Shown piece by piece: positions 49,500 to 58,929 of a stretch of DNA of 64,000 bases (position 1 is its first letter; every line of letters starts with the position of its first letter). Where the stretch lies: assembly GCF_041914405.1 (NCBI RefSeq), contig NZ_JAYSDK010000002.1, forward strand, positions 1 through 64,000, read 5' to 3'. Source of the stretch: Zoogloea sp041914405 (GTDB taxonomy: Bacteria; Pseudomonadota; Gammaproteobacteria; Burkholderiales; Rhodocyclaceae). The notes beneath the pieces are model-generated. The model was given only the letters and a program-made list of their open reading frames with translations. It ran no database searches and was not told where the DNA came from. The translations under genes and the position numbers were made by a program.

Positions 49500-49566
49500 T
49501 GGTGGTGCCGAAGCGGGGCTGCGGCTGGCTTGGGGGGCGTATCCCCGGCGTGCTAAGGTGCACAGC

Positions 49567-50409
49567 ATGGGCGGGGAGCTGAGCGCGCCGCTCGATCTGG
49601 CGCTTGTCGCGGACCCCCTGGAAGGGGTGATTGGCCGGATGTATGGCCAGCCGATCTTCGCCCTCCCCAAGGATCTGTACATTCCACCCGATGCCCTCGA
49701 GGTTATCCTCGAGGCCTTCGAGGGGCCGCTGGATCTGCTGCTGTACCTGATCCGCAAGGCCAACATCAACGTCCTCGACATTCCGATGGTGCCGTTGACG
49801 GCTCAGTATCTGGAATATGTGGAGGCGATGCGCCAGCACAACCTGGAGCTCGCGGCCGACTACTTGTTGATGGCGGCGACGCTGCTGGAGATCAAGTCGC
49901 GGATGCTGCTGCCCCGGCCTCCGCGGGAGGATGAGGCGGAAGAGATTGATCCGCGGGCGGAGTTGGTGCGCCGGCTGCTTGAGTACGAGCAGGTCAAGGT
50001 GGCGGCCGTGAGGCTGGACGCCATGCCGCGGGTGGAGCGCGATTTCGAGTGGGTGGGTGTGTTCGTGGCCGAGAAAGTCATTGAGCGCCTGCCCGAAGTG
50101 AGTTTGCATGACCTGCAGCTGGCTTGGCTAAAGATCGCCCGGCAGAGTCGCTTGCGTCGGAATCACACGATCCAGCGGGAAGAGCTGTCGGTGCGCGAGC
50201 ACATGAGCTTGATCCTGCGCAAGTTGCAGGACGACGCATTTGTTGTATTTGAATCCCTGTTCGATCCTGGGCTGGGTGTCGCGGGACTGGTGGTCAGTTT
50301 TCTGGCGACACTTGAATTGGTAAAGGAGCGCCTGGTGGTGGTGACCCAGAACGAGGCCTTTGCGCCGATTTACGTGAAGCGTGCCTATAGTGAGCGTGAA
50401 GACGCCTGA
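49567..50409 (+). CDS. scpA: Segregation and condensation protein A
   Basis: A 280-residue kleisin: FEGPLDLLLYLIRKANINVLDIPMVPLTAQYLEYVEAMRQHNLELAADYLLMAATLLEIKSRMLLP at the N-terminus and a C-terminal winged helix. It forms the SMC-ScpAB complex for chromosome segregation. An upstream GTG (49558) is possible. Confidence 0.94.
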   Translation: MGGELSAPLDLALVADPLEGVIGRMYGQPIFALPKDLYIPPDALEVILEAFEGPLDLLLYLIRKANINVLDIPMVPLTAQYLEYVEAMRQHNLELAADYLLMAATLLEIKSRMLLPRPPREDEAEEIDPRAELVRRLLEYEQVKVAAVRLDAMPRVERDFEWVGVFVAEKVIERLPEVSLHDLQLAWLKIARQSRLRRNHTIQREELSVREHMSLILRKLQDDAFVVFESLFDPGLGVAGLVVSFLATLELVKERLVVVTQNEAFAPIYVKRAYSEREDA

Positions 50410-50962
50410 GGACTTCAAGCTGGTGCTTGAAACGGCTTTGCTGGCAGCAACGTCGCCTTTGCGGATAAGCGAGCTGAGGCAACTGTTTGAGCCGGATCCG
50501 GGGGCGGACATGATCCGCCGCTTGTTGGCTGAACTGGTGGAAGCTTGGCAGGGACGTGGCGTGGAGCTGGTGCAGACCGCCGGTGGCTGGCGGTTTCAGA
50601 CCCGGCTGGAATTCCAGGTGTACCTCGATCGGCTTAAGCAGGAACGGCCGCCCAAGTACTCCCGGGCGGTGCTGGAAACACTGGCAATCATCGCCTACCG
50701 GCAACCGGTGACACGCGGCGACATTGAGGATATTCGCGGTGTCATGGTGTCGAGCAGTGTATTGAAGACCCTCGAATCCCGAGGGTGGGTGGACGTGGTG
50801 GGGTACCGGGATACGCCAGGGCGGCCCGGCTTGTACGCCACGACCAGAAAATTCCTGGAGGATCTCGGTTTGAGAAGTCTCACCGAGCTGCCTCCGCTGA
50901 CTGAAATCGAAAGGATCATGGATCTTGTCGACCTCCCAAAAACCGAAGAACCGGCCGTTTAG
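50381..50962 (+). CDS. scpB: Segregation and condensation protein B
   Basis: A 193-residue winged-helix protein: LVLETALLAATSPLRISELRQLF, YSRAVLETLAIIAYRQPVTRGDIEDIRGV and GWVDVVGYRDTPGRPGLYATTRKFLEDLGL. Dimeric partner of ScpA. The start is uncertain; GTG at 50390 or 50396 is near and better placed relative to the scpA stop. It overlaps scpA. Confidence 0.9.
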   Translation: MPIVSVKTPEDFKLVLETALLAATSPLRISELRQLFEPDPGADMIRRLLAELVEAWQGRGVELVQTAGGWRFQTRLEFQVYLDRLKQERPPKYSRAVLETLAIIAYRQPVTRGDIEDIRGVMVSSSVLKTLESRGWVDVVGYRDTPGRPGLYATTRKFLEDLGLRSLTELPPLTEIERIMDLVDLPKTEEPAV

Positions 50963-52079
50963 GCCCAAGACCGGCAAGCCGGGGGCTGCTGGCCGTCCGG
51001 CGGGAGCGCCGGACGGCTCGCCTGCAGGTGGGCGTCGAGGGCGCGGGCCTTCCACGGAGGCGCCACGGCGCGCCCGGAGTGAGTCCGAGCAAGATGGCGG
51101 GCGCCAACCGAAGAGCAATGCCTCGGCTATTGGCTTGAGCGACCTCGGCGGTGCGCGCGGGAGCTGGCGCGGTCGGCGTTCCGCTCCAGGCGCTGCTGAT
51201 ACCTATCCGCTGGCGAGTAGCGAACTGCTGCCGCAACAGGAGGGGGAGCGGCGCCGCAAACCCCAGGACACGACCTATACCGAACCGCAGCGCCTGCACA
51301 AGGTGCTGGCGGCTGCTGGAGTGGGGTCCCGCCGCGAGATCGAGGAGTGGATCGTTGCTGGCCGCATCTCCGTCAATGGCGAGCCTGCCGATGTGGGGCA
51401 GAAGGTCGGGCCGGGAGATCGGGTGCGCGTCAATGGCAAGCTGATGCCCTTGCGCTTTGCGCCGCGGATTCCGCGCGTGGTGCTTTACCACAAGCCGGAA
51501 GGGGAAATCGTTTCCCGGGATGATCCGGAAGGTCGGCCGACGGTGTTCGACCATCTGCCGGTGCTGCGCAAGGGGCGCTGGATCGCGGTCGGCCGGCTGG
51601 ACTTCAACACCTCCGGGCTTCTGCTGTTCGTCAATGACGGTGACCTCGCGAACAAGTTGATGCACCCACGCTACGAGCTTGATCGTGAGTACGCAGTGCG
51701 TATTCTCGGCGAACTCGACGAAGCGCAGCGGAGTGCGCTGCTGGATGGGATCGAACTGGAGGATGGTCCGGCCAAGTTCAACACCCTGCTCGACGCAGGT
51801 GGTGAGGGTGCCAACCACTGGTATCGGGTGACCTTGTCGGAAGGTCGCAACAGGGAAGTGCGGCGGATGTTCGAGGCTCTTGGCCTGACGGTCAGTCGCC
51901 TGATGCGGGTTCGTTACGGTCCGGTTGTGCTGCCGTCGCGACTCAAACGTGGCATGTGGGAAGACATGCCGGTGGCGGATGTTTGTGCACTGGCCGGCCT
52001 GCCGAAGCCCGTTGATGCGGGGGGCAAGGGGCGCAAGCCGGTTCGCCAGCCCCGCCGCCAGGCGCCTTCGTCCCGTTGA
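50925..52079 (+). CDS. rluB: 23S rRNA pseudouridine synthase B
   Basis: A 384-residue RluB-type enzyme: an S4 domain (RLHKVLAAAGVGSRREIEEWIVAGRISVNG), the catalytic GRLDFNTSGLLLF with the aspartate, and VTLSEGRNREVRRMFEALGL. It has a basic, low-complexity N-terminal tail of about 120 residues. No in-frame ATG is placed well; a TTG at 50925 inside scpB is the best start. Confidence 0.92.
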   Translation: MSTSQKPKNRPFRPKTGKPGAAGRPAGAPDGSPAGGRRGRGPSTEAPRRARSESEQDGGRQPKSNASAIGLSDLGGARGSWRGRRSAPGAADTYPLASSELLPQQEGERRRKPQDTTYTEPQRLHKVLAAAGVGSRREIEEWIVAGRISVNGEPADVGQKVGPGDRVRVNGKLMPLRFAPRIPRVVLYHKPEGEIVSRDDPEGRPTVFDHLPVLRKGRWIAVGRLDFNTSGLLLFVNDGDLANKLMHPRYELDREYAVRILGELDEAQRSALLDGIELEDGPAKFNTLLDAGGEGANHWYRVTLSEGRNREVRRMFEALGLTVSRLMRVRYGPVVLPSRLKRGMWEDMPVADVCALAGLPKPVDAGGKGRKPVRQPRRQAPSSR

Positions 52080-52113
52080 CGTAGAGTTGAAATTGCGCCC
52101 GCTTCGGCGGGCT

Positions 52114-52121
52114 GGTATACT
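52114..52121 (+). promoter_or_regulatory. Extended -10 promoter before rimP
   Basis: TGGTATACT forms an extended -10 element downstream of a hairpin that follows rluB. It is about 90 bases before rimP and fits a promoter for the rimP-nusA-infB operon. Confidence 0.5.
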
Positions 52122-52173
52122 CCTTTCGTTTTACCGGTTCGAAAGAACCGACATCCGGTCGAATTTAAACAGG

Positions 52174-52195
52174 GATGGGCGTTTCGCCCATTTTT
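52174..52195 (+). terminator. Hairpin with T-tract in the rimP leader
   Basis: ATGGGC / GCCCAT stem followed by TTTTT, 18 bases before rimP. It can act as a terminator or attenuator for the nusA operon, whose product NusA stimulates pausing and termination. Confidence 0.65.
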
Positions 52196-52212
52196 CATTT
52201 GTGGGCTAGGAA

Positions 52213-52641
52213 ATGGAGTTGCTGAAACTTATCGAACAGACCGCGGAAGGCCTTGGCTATGAGCTGGTCGACTTCGAAACCTCGCCCCGTGGGCGCCTGA
52301 TGCGGGTGTTCATTGATTCGCCGAATGGAATCACGGTGGATGACTGTGCCACTGTGAGCAATCAGCTGACCCGGATTTTTGAGGTCGAGAATATCGATTA
52401 CGACCGTCTCGAGGTGTCCTCGCCCGGATTGGATCGCGCTCTCAAGAAGCCTGCCGACTTTGAACGTTTTGCCGGGCAGGATGTGCAGTTGCGGCTGAGC
52501 ATGCCGATCGCCAATCAGCGCAATTTTGCCGGCGTGTTGCAAGGTCTGAAGGATGGCGCCGTCGTCATCGAGACGGAAAAGGGGTTGATGGAGATCCCGT
52601 TTGAAGAAATTGAAAAGGCCCGCCTGGTACCCAGGTTTTAA
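52213..52641 (+). CDS. rimP: Ribosome maturation factor RimP
   Basis: A 142-residue 30S maturation factor: LGYELVDFETSPRGRLMRVFIDSPNGITVDDCATVSNQLTRIFEVE and YDRLEVSSPGLDRALKKPADFERFAG. First gene of the nusA operon. Confidence 0.95.
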   Translation: MELLKLIEQTAEGLGYELVDFETSPRGRLMRVFIDSPNGITVDDCATVSNQLTRIFEVENIDYDRLEVSSPGLDRALKKPADFERFAGQDVQLRLSMPIANQRNFAGVLQGLKDGAVVIETEKGLMEIPFEEIEKARLVPRF

Positions 52642-52662
52642 GGGATTTGGAGGTTTGCAGGT

Positions 52663-54135
52663 ATGAGCCGCGAAATTTTGCTGTTGGTTGACGCGCTGGC
52701 CCGCGAGAAGAACGTTTCGAAGGAAATCGTTTTCTCTGCGCTGGAATCCGCGCTCGCTCAGGCAACCAAGAAGCGTATTCACGACGAAGCCGACGTGCGT
52801 GTGTCCATCGACCGGGAAACCGGCGATTACGAGTCCTTCCGTCGCTGGCAGGTGCTGCCCGATGAGGATGTGGACAATGACGAGGCCCAGATGGGTCTGA
52901 TCGACGCCCGTGAAGAGTACCCGGAAATCCAGGTGGGTGACTATGTCGAGGAGGCTCTGGAGCCCATCGACTTTGGCCGCATCGGTGCACAGGCTGCCAA
53001 GCAGGTCATCCTGCAGAAGGTGCGCGATGCCGAGCGCGAGCAGATCCTCAGCGACTTCCTGGAACGTAAGGAGTTCATCATCTCCGGCGCCATCAAGCGC
53101 ATGGAGCGTGGTAACGCTATCATCGAAGTGGGTCGTCTGGAGGCAGTGCTGCCCCGTGACCAGATGATTCCCAAGGAAAATCTGCGTGTTGGCGACCGGG
53201 TCAAGGCTTATCTGCTTCGTATCGACCGCGGTGCTCGTGGTCCGCAGCTGATCCTGTCGCGTACTGCGCCCGAATTCGTGATCCGGCTGTTCGAGCTCGA
53301 AGTGCCGGAGATCGACGACGGCTTGCTCGAGATCAAGGCTTGCGCTCGTGATCCCGGCCTGCGCGCCAAGATCGGCGTAAAGTCCAACGATCCCCGCATC
53401 GATCCAATCGGCACCTGCGTTGGCCTGCGCGGTTCGCGCGTGACGGCGGTCCGCAACGAGATCGGCGGTGAAAACATCGACATCGTGCTGTGGTCGCCCG
53501 AACCGGCCCAGTTTGTTATCGGCGCGCTGCAACCCGCGGAGGTGTCATCGATCGTCGTTGACGAGGAAGCCCACGCGATGGATGTGGTCGTCGATGAGAA
53601 CAATCTGGCTATCGCCATCGGGCGCAACGGCCAAAATGTGAAGCTGGCTTCCGAGTTGACTGGCTGGACCATCAACCTGATGACCGAAGCTGAATCGGAG
53701 CGGAAGTCCGAGGCTGAGCACAGCACGGTTCGCCAGTTGTTCATTTCCAAGCTGGACGTGGACGAGGAAGTGGCCGACATCCTGATCGACGAAGGTTTTT
53801 CGTCCCTCGAGGAGATCGCCTACGTGCCGCTGGCTGAAATGCTGGAAATCGAGTCGTTCGACGAAGACACGGTCAATGAGCTGCGCAATCGCGCTCGTAA
53901 TGTGCTCCTGACCGAAGCCATCGTGACCGAAGAGCAGTTGGAGTCCGTCGCTGAGGACATGCTGGGGTTGGAGGGGATGGACAAGCCCCTGGCAGCCAAG
54001 CTGGCCCAGGGCGGTGTGCATACCCGTGATGAGTTGGCCGATCTGGCAGTGGATGAACTGATGGAAATGTCGGGGCTGGACGAAGAGCGGGCGAAGAATC
54101 TGATTACCAAGGCGCGCGCGCACTGGTTCGAGTAA
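52663..54135 (+). CDS. nusA: Transcription termination/antitermination factor NusA
   Basis: A 490-residue protein with the N-terminal RNAP-binding domain, S1 domain (RVKAYLLRI region), two KH domains (GTCVGLRGSRVTAVRNEIGGENIDIV, VVDENNLAIAIGRNGQNVKLASEL) and two acidic C-terminal repeats. It modulates pausing, termination and rRNA antitermination, and is autoregulated in E. coli. Confidence 0.97.
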   Translation: MSREILLLVDALAREKNVSKEIVFSALESALAQATKKRIHDEADVRVSIDRETGDYESFRRWQVLPDEDVDNDEAQMGLIDAREEYPEIQVGDYVEEALEPIDFGRIGAQAAKQVILQKVRDAEREQILSDFLERKEFIISGAIKRMERGNAIIEVGRLEAVLPRDQMIPKENLRVGDRVKAYLLRIDRGARGPQLILSRTAPEFVIRLFELEVPEIDDGLLEIKACARDPGLRAKIGVKSNDPRIDPIGTCVGLRGSRVTAVRNEIGGENIDIVLWSPEPAQFVIGALQPAEVSSIVVDEEAHAMDVVVDENNLAIAIGRNGQNVKLASELTGWTINLMTEAESERKSEAEHSTVRQLFISKLDVDEEVADILIDEGFSSLEEIAYVPLAEMLEIESFDEDTVNELRNRARNVLLTEAIVTEEQLESVAEDMLGLEGMDKPLAAKLAQGGVHTRDELADLAVDELMEMSGLDEERAKNLITKARAHWFE

Positions 54136-54154
54136 TACCCGGAGGTTCATCAAG

Positions 54155-57001
54155 ATGGGACAGACAACCGTTACACAATTTGCCGGCGAACTTAAGATGC
54201 CGGCCTCCGTGTTGCTCGAGCAGTTGCAGAAGGCTGGCGTAGACAAGGCGAAGGAAACCGATCTGCTCTCCGAGCAAGACAAGAATCGTCTTCTCGATTT
54301 TCTCCGTCGCGCCCACGGTGATTCGGCGTCGAAGGCGAAGATCACCCTGACTCGCAAGCAGACCAGCGAGATCAAGGCGACCGACTCTACCGGGCGTGCG
54401 CGTACCGTGCAGGTCGAAGTGCGCAAGAAGCGCGTCTTCGTGAAGCGTGACGAGACGCTGGTGCCCGAGACCGCAACGGCAGCGGCGGCGGCCGAATCGG
54501 CTGATGCTGCAGAGCAGGTTGTCGTTCCCGAACTCGAAGTGCTCGCCGAACAGGCGGTGGCGGAAGTGGAGTCGACTCCTGAGCCCGTGCCGGAACCGGT
54601 CGTGGAAGTTGCTCCCGAGCCGGAACCCGAGCCTGAGCCTGAGCCGGAACCCGAGCCGACTCCCGCACCCGAGCCCGTCGTCGAGGCCGTGGCGCCTGCG
54701 CCCGTCGCCGAAGCTGCCGCTCCAGAAGTGCGCGAAGCGGCGCCGGCGGCGCCCGCTAAGGATCCGGCTCCGCAGCGTCCGGTGCGCCGAGTGGTCGTTG
54801 GCTCGATCCTCTCGCCCGAAGAAAAGGCTGCCCGCGAGCGTGAAGCTCAGCGGAGTGCCGAACTGGCTGCCCGCCAGGCTGCCGACCTGAAGGAAAAGCA
54901 GGAGCGTGAAGCCCGTGCCCGTGCCGCGATGCTGCAGCGCGCCGAAGACGAAAAGCAGCGCCAGGCCGCAGCCGAAAAGGCCAAGGTCGAAGGCGATGCA
55001 GCGTCCAAGTCGGGTACGTTGCACAAGCCGGCCAAGGCGGAGGACAAGAGCGGCCGCGGCAAGGATGGCAAGAAGGTCGCTGTCAAGGAAGCCGCTACCG
55101 ACTCCAAGCGCCGTGGTGCGGGCATCAAGACCCGTGGTGATACCACTGGCGGTGCTGGCGGCTGGCGTGGTGGTGGCCGCGGTGGTGGCCGCAATGGCGG
55201 GCGTCAGCAAGATACCCAGAGCTTTGTCGCACCGACTGAGCCGATCGTGCGTGAAGTGCACGTGCCCGAGACCATTTCGGTTGCCGATCTCGCCCACAAG
55301 ATGGCGGTGAAGGCTACCGAGGTCATCAAGGCCTTGATGAAGATGGGCACGATGGTCACCATCAATCAGGTGCTCGACCAGGATACGGCGATGATCATCG
55401 TCGAGGAAATGGGTCATAAGGCGCTGGCGGCCAAGCTGGACGATCCTGATGCCTTCCTCGAGGAAAACGCGGAGCACAAGGATGTCGCGCTGGAGCCTCG
55501 CGCCCCGGTTGTGACCGTGATGGGTCACGTCGACCACGGCAAAACCTCGTTGCTCGACTACATTCGGCGCGCCAAGGTGGCTGCGGGTGAGGCGGGGGGT
55601 ATTACCCAGCACATCGGCGCCTACCACGTGGAAACCGAGCGTGGCATGGTGACCTTCCTGGACACCCCGGGTCACGAGGCCTTTACGGCCATGCGTGCCC
55701 GTGGTGCCAAGGCTACCGACTTGGTGGTGCTGGTTGTCGCCGCTGATGACGGTGTGATGCCTCAGACCAAGGAGGCAATCCACCACGCCAAGGCAGCGGA
55801 AGTGCCGCTGATCGTGGCGGTCAACAAGATCGACAAGCCGGGCGCAAATCCCGAGCGCGTGCGTCAGGAACTGATCGCTGAGGGCGTGGTGCCGGAAGCC
55901 TATGGTGGCGACACCATGTTCGTTGAGGTTTCGGCCAAGACGGGCCATGGCATCGACGACCTGCTCGAAGCCATCCTGCTGCAGGCCGAAGTGCTTGAGC
56001 TGAAGGCTCCGAAGGAGTCCATGGCCAAGGGCCTGATCATCGAAGCGCGACTCGACAAGGGCCGCGGCCCGGTGGCCACGCTGCTGGTTCAGTCCGGTAC
56101 CCTGCGTCGCGGTGATGTGCTGCTGGCTGGTGCGACCTTTGGTCGCGTCCGTGCCATGCTCGACGAGAACGGCAAGCCCATTGAAGAAGCCGGCCCGTCC
56201 ATTCCGGTCGAGATTCTCGGTTTGTCCGAAGTCCCGGGTGCCGGTGATGAGGTCGTGGCGCTGGCTGACGAGCGCAAGGCGCGTGAAATCGCCCTGTTCC
56301 GTCAAGGCAAGTTCCGCGACGTGAAGCTGGCGAAGCAGCAGGCCGCCAAGCTGGAGAGCATGTTCGAGCAGATGGGCGAGGGCGAGGTCAAGACCCTGCC
56401 GCTGATCATCAAGGCAGACGTGCAGGGCTCCCAGGAGGCGCTGGCCCACTCGTTGATCAAGCTGTCCACCGACGAAGTCCGCGTTCAGGTCATCCACGGC
56501 GGTGTCGGTGCGATCAGCGAATCCGACGTCAACCTGGCTCAGGCTTCTGGCGCTGTCATCATCGGCTTCAACATCCGTGCCGATGCCAATGCCCGCAAGC
56601 TGGCCGAGACCTTCGGCGTCGATCTGCGCTACTACAACATCATCTACGATGCCGTTGATGAGGTGAAGAGCGCGCTGTCCGGCATGCTGGCCCCCGAGAA
56701 GCGCGAGCAGGTCCTGGGTATGGTCGAGGTCCGTCAGGTCTTCACGATCTCCAAGGTCGGCACCATTGCGGGTTGTTACGTGCTGGAGGGCCTGGTCAAG
56801 CGCAATTCGCTGGTCCGCGTACTGCGCAACCACGTGGTTATCCACAGCGGCGAACTCGAATCGCTCAAGCGTTTCAAGGACGACGTCAAGGAAGTCAAGT
56901 TCGGCTACGAGTGCGGCCTGCAGGTCCGTAATTTCAACGATCTTCAGGAAGGCGACCAGCTCGAGATCTTCGAGATCCAGGAAATCGCCCGGACGCTGTA
57001 A
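54155..57001 (+). CDS. infB: Translation initiation factor IF-2
   Basis: A 948-residue GTPase. The N-terminal domains include a Pro-Glu repeat tract and a basic Gly-rich stretch (GGWRGGGRGGGRNGG). The G domain begins PVVTVMGHVDHGKTSLLDYIRR, with DTPGHEAF and NKIDKP. It places fMet-tRNA on the 30S subunit. Located 19 bases after nusA. Confidence 0.97.
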   Translation: MGQTTVTQFAGELKMPASVLLEQLQKAGVDKAKETDLLSEQDKNRLLDFLRRAHGDSASKAKITLTRKQTSEIKATDSTGRARTVQVEVRKKRVFVKRDETLVPETATAAAAAESADAAEQVVVPELEVLAEQAVAEVESTPEPVPEPVVEVAPEPEPEPEPEPEPEPTPAPEPVVEAVAPAPVAEAAAPEVREAAPAAPAKDPAPQRPVRRVVVGSILSPEEKAAREREAQRSAELAARQAADLKEKQEREARARAAMLQRAEDEKQRQAAAEKAKVEGDAASKSGTLHKPAKAEDKSGRGKDGKKVAVKEAATDSKRRGAGIKTRGDTTGGAGGWRGGGRGGGRNGGRQQDTQSFVAPTEPIVREVHVPETISVADLAHKMAVKATEVIKALMKMGTMVTINQVLDQDTAMIIVEEMGHKALAAKLDDPDAFLEENAEHKDVALEPRAPVVTVMGHVDHGKTSLLDYIRRAKVAAGEAGGITQHIGAYHVETERGMVTFLDTPGHEAFTAMRARGAKATDLVVLVVAADDGVMPQTKEAIHHAKAAEVPLIVAVNKIDKPGANPERVRQELIAEGVVPEAYGGDTMFVEVSAKTGHGIDDLLEAILLQAEVLELKAPKESMAKGLIIEARLDKGRGPVATLLVQSGTLRRGDVLLAGATFGRVRAMLDENGKPIEEAGPSIPVEILGLSEVPGAGDEVVALADERKAREIALFRQGKFRDVKLAKQQAAKLESMFEQMGEGEVKTLPLIIKADVQGSQEALAHSLIKLSTDEVRVQVIHGGVGAISESDVNLAQASGAVIIGFNIRADANARKLAETFGVDLRYYNIIYDAVDEVKSALSGMLAPEKREQVLGMVEVRQVFTISKVGTIAGCYVLEGLVKRNSLVRVLRNHVVIHSGELESLKRFKDDVKEVKFGYECGLQVRNFNDLQEGDQLEIFEIQEIARTL

Positions 57002-57004
57002 GCC

Positions 57005-57421
57005 ATGCCGAAGGAGTTTTCCCGTGGGCAGCGCGTGGCAGAGCAGATCCGCCGTGAGCTGGCCGAGCTGATCCGCCTGGAAGTGAAGGATCCCCGCGTC
57101 GGTTTCATTACGCTCACCGACGTGGAGATCACCCCCGACTATGCCCATGCGAAGGTGTTCTTCACCTCGATGAAGGGACAGGAAGGGCTCGAAGAAATTC
57201 TGAAGGGGCTGCGTCGTGCCAGCAGCTTCCTTCGTCGCGAGCTGGGGCGCCGGGTGCGTATCCATACCCTGCCTGAGCTGCACTTCCACTACGATCCTTC
57301 CGTCGAAACCGGCAACCGGATTTCGGCCTTGATCGACAAGGCCATCGAGACAGATCGCCAGTTTGCTTCCGAGACCGATGAGGTGCCGGAGGGTGACGAC
57401 AAGTCCGATCCGGCCGCCTGA
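57005..57421 (+). CDS. rbfA: Ribosome-binding factor A
   Basis: A 138-residue KH-fold 30S maturation factor: RGQRVAEQIRRELAELIRLEVKDPRVGFITLTDVEITPDYAHAKVFFT. Three bases after infB. A terminator follows. Confidence 0.95.
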   Translation: MPKEFSRGQRVAEQIRRELAELIRLEVKDPRVGFITLTDVEITPDYAHAKVFFTSMKGQEGLEEILKGLRRASSFLRRELGRRVRIHTLPELHFHYDPSVETGNRISALIDKAIETDRQFASETDEVPEGDDKSDPAA

Positions 57422-57427
57422 CACTGT

Positions 57428-57458
57428 CGGCAGCGCGTTCTGCGCTGCCGCTTTTTTT
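57428..57458 (+). terminator. Terminator between rbfA and truB
   Basis: Perfect 9-bp stem CGGCAGCGC / GCGCTGCCG with a GTTCT loop, followed by seven T, only 13 bases before the truB start. Confidence 0.85.
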
Positions 57459-57470
57459 GGGATTTCCTGC

Positions 57471-58388
57471 TTGGCTACAACTCCCCAGCGTCGCATCCAG
57501 CGGCGTGTCGTTGACGGCGTGCTGTTTCTCGACAAGCCCGTCGGCCTGACGTCCAACCATGCGCTGCAGAAGGCACGACGCCTGCTGAACGCCGCGAAGG
57601 CTGGTCATACAGGTACGCTTGACCCCATGGCGAGCGGCCTGCTGCCACTGACCTTCGGGGAGGCGACGAAGTTTTCCCAGACCCTGCTCGACGCCGACAA
57701 GGGGTACGATGCGACGGTGCTGCTTGGCGTCACCACCACGACGGCTGATGCGGAAGGTGAGGTGCTTGCCCGCTCGGAGGTCCACGTGTCTGATGCCGAA
57801 ATCGAAGCGGCCATGGCGCGTCTGCGTGGTGGCATTGAGCAGGTACCGCCGATGTATTCGGCCCTCAAGCACCACGGCAAGGCTTTGTACGAGTATGCGC
57901 GGGCCGGGGTTGAGATTCCCCGCGAGCCACGCAAGGTAACGATCCATCGCTTCGAGTGTCTGGGGCGAGACGGCGACAGCGTGTACGTTCGGGTGAGGTG
58001 CAGCAAGGGAACCTACGTGCGCACCTTGGCTTCCGACTTGGGTGCCATGCTTGGGTGTGGCGCCCATCTGACGGCGTTGCGCCGCACGCATATCGGTCCT
58101 TTCGCGCTGGATGTGGCGACGCCGCTGGCTGACTTCGAGGCGCTCTCGCTGGAAGAGCGGGATGCTCGCCTGGCGCCGGTCGATACCCTGCTGGAGCATA
58201 TGGCCGTGCAGATGCTGGACGAGACCCGCATGCGCAGTTTTACTCATGGCCAGTCGGTCAAGGTGGAAGAGGGCGCCGAGGGTGCCCTGTTCCGTGTTTA
58301 TCATGACGAGCGTTTTCTCGGTGTGGGAACGCTCACCGAAGGCGGTGTGTTGGTGCCAACCCGTCTGATGTCAACAGGCACCCAATGA
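57471..58388 (+). CDS. truB: tRNA pseudouridine synthase B
   Basis: A 305-residue enzyme for pseudouridine 55: GVLFLDKPVGLTSNHALQKARRLLNAAKAGHTGTLDPMASGLLPLTFGEATKF with the catalytic D in GTLDPMASG, and KGTYVRTLASDLG. No ATG fits; TTG 57471 (TTG GCT ACA ACT) is the best start. Confidence 0.93.
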   Translation: MATTPQRRIQRRVVDGVLFLDKPVGLTSNHALQKARRLLNAAKAGHTGTLDPMASGLLPLTFGEATKFSQTLLDADKGYDATVLLGVTTTTADAEGEVLARSEVHVSDAEIEAAMARLRGGIEQVPPMYSALKHHGKALYEYARAGVEIPREPRKVTIHRFECLGRDGDSVYVRVRCSKGTYVRTLASDLGAMLGCGAHLTALRRTHIGPFALDVATPLADFEALSLEERDARLAPVDTLLEHMAVQMLDETRMRSFTHGQSVKVEEGAEGALFRVYHDERFLGVGTLTEGGVLVPTRLMSTGTQ

Positions 58389-58394
58389 AATTTC

Positions 58395-58424
58395 TTGAGT
58401 AATCCCGCTTGCGTTCGATATAAT
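58395..58424 (+). promoter_or_regulatory. Sigma-70 promoter of rpsO
   Basis: TTGAGT and TATAAT with an 18-base spacer, 39 bases before the rpsO start. Confidence 0.8.
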
Positions 58425-58462
58425 CGCGCGCTTCGCAAGGCTAAATCTAACCGAGTTAAACA

Positions 58463-58732
58463 ATGGCAATCTCCACTGAACAAAAAGCGCAAATCGTTGG
58501 CGACTACCAGCGCGCCAAGGGCGATACCGGTTCTCCGGAAGTGCAAGTCGCTCTGCTTACCGCCCGCATCAACGATCTGACCGGCCACTTCAAGGTTAAC
58601 GTCAAGGACCACCATTCCCGTCGCGGCCTGCTGATGATGGTGAGCCAGCGTCGCAAGCTCCTCGACTACCTGAAGCGCAAGAACGTCGACAGCTATCGTG
58701 AGCTGATCGGCCGCCTTGGTCTGCGCAAGTAA
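58463..58732 (+). CDS. rpsO: 30S ribosomal protein S15
   Basis: An 89-residue protein: VGDYQRAKGDTGSPEVQVALLTARINDLTGHFKVNVKDHHSRRGLLMMVSQRRKLLDYLKRKN. It binds 16S rRNA helix 22 and forms bridge B4. Precedes pnp as in most proteobacteria. Confidence 0.98.
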   Translation: MAISTEQKAQIVGDYQRAKGDTGSPEVQVALLTARINDLTGHFKVNVKDHHSRRGLLMMVSQRRKLLDYLKRKNVDSYRELIGRLGLRK

Positions 58733-58929
58733 GCGGATAGACGTAGCTTCGTTACTGAACGTGACATTCCTTGCGCATCTTGCGCGGGTTTGATCATGGG
58801 CACAGCCGGTGCAAGTCCGAGTGGCTTCGCCGGCTTTGTCACATCTGTGCGCCATAGAGAACGGCGCGTTACCTCGGCTACGCGTGCGGTTGTGGTTTGC
58901 CGCCAGCCGATTGAATGAAAGGACATCCT

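Noticed and set aside
54104..57556. Very long open frame opposite infB (1150 codons)
   Set aside because: It mirrors infB, rbfA and truB codon periodicity in high-GC DNA and has no domain; the plus-strand genes are certain.
58733..58914. Clear terminator between rpsO and pnp
   Set aside because: A possible AGCCGG/CCGGCT hairpin exists but has a long loop and a poor T-tract; not strong enough to list.
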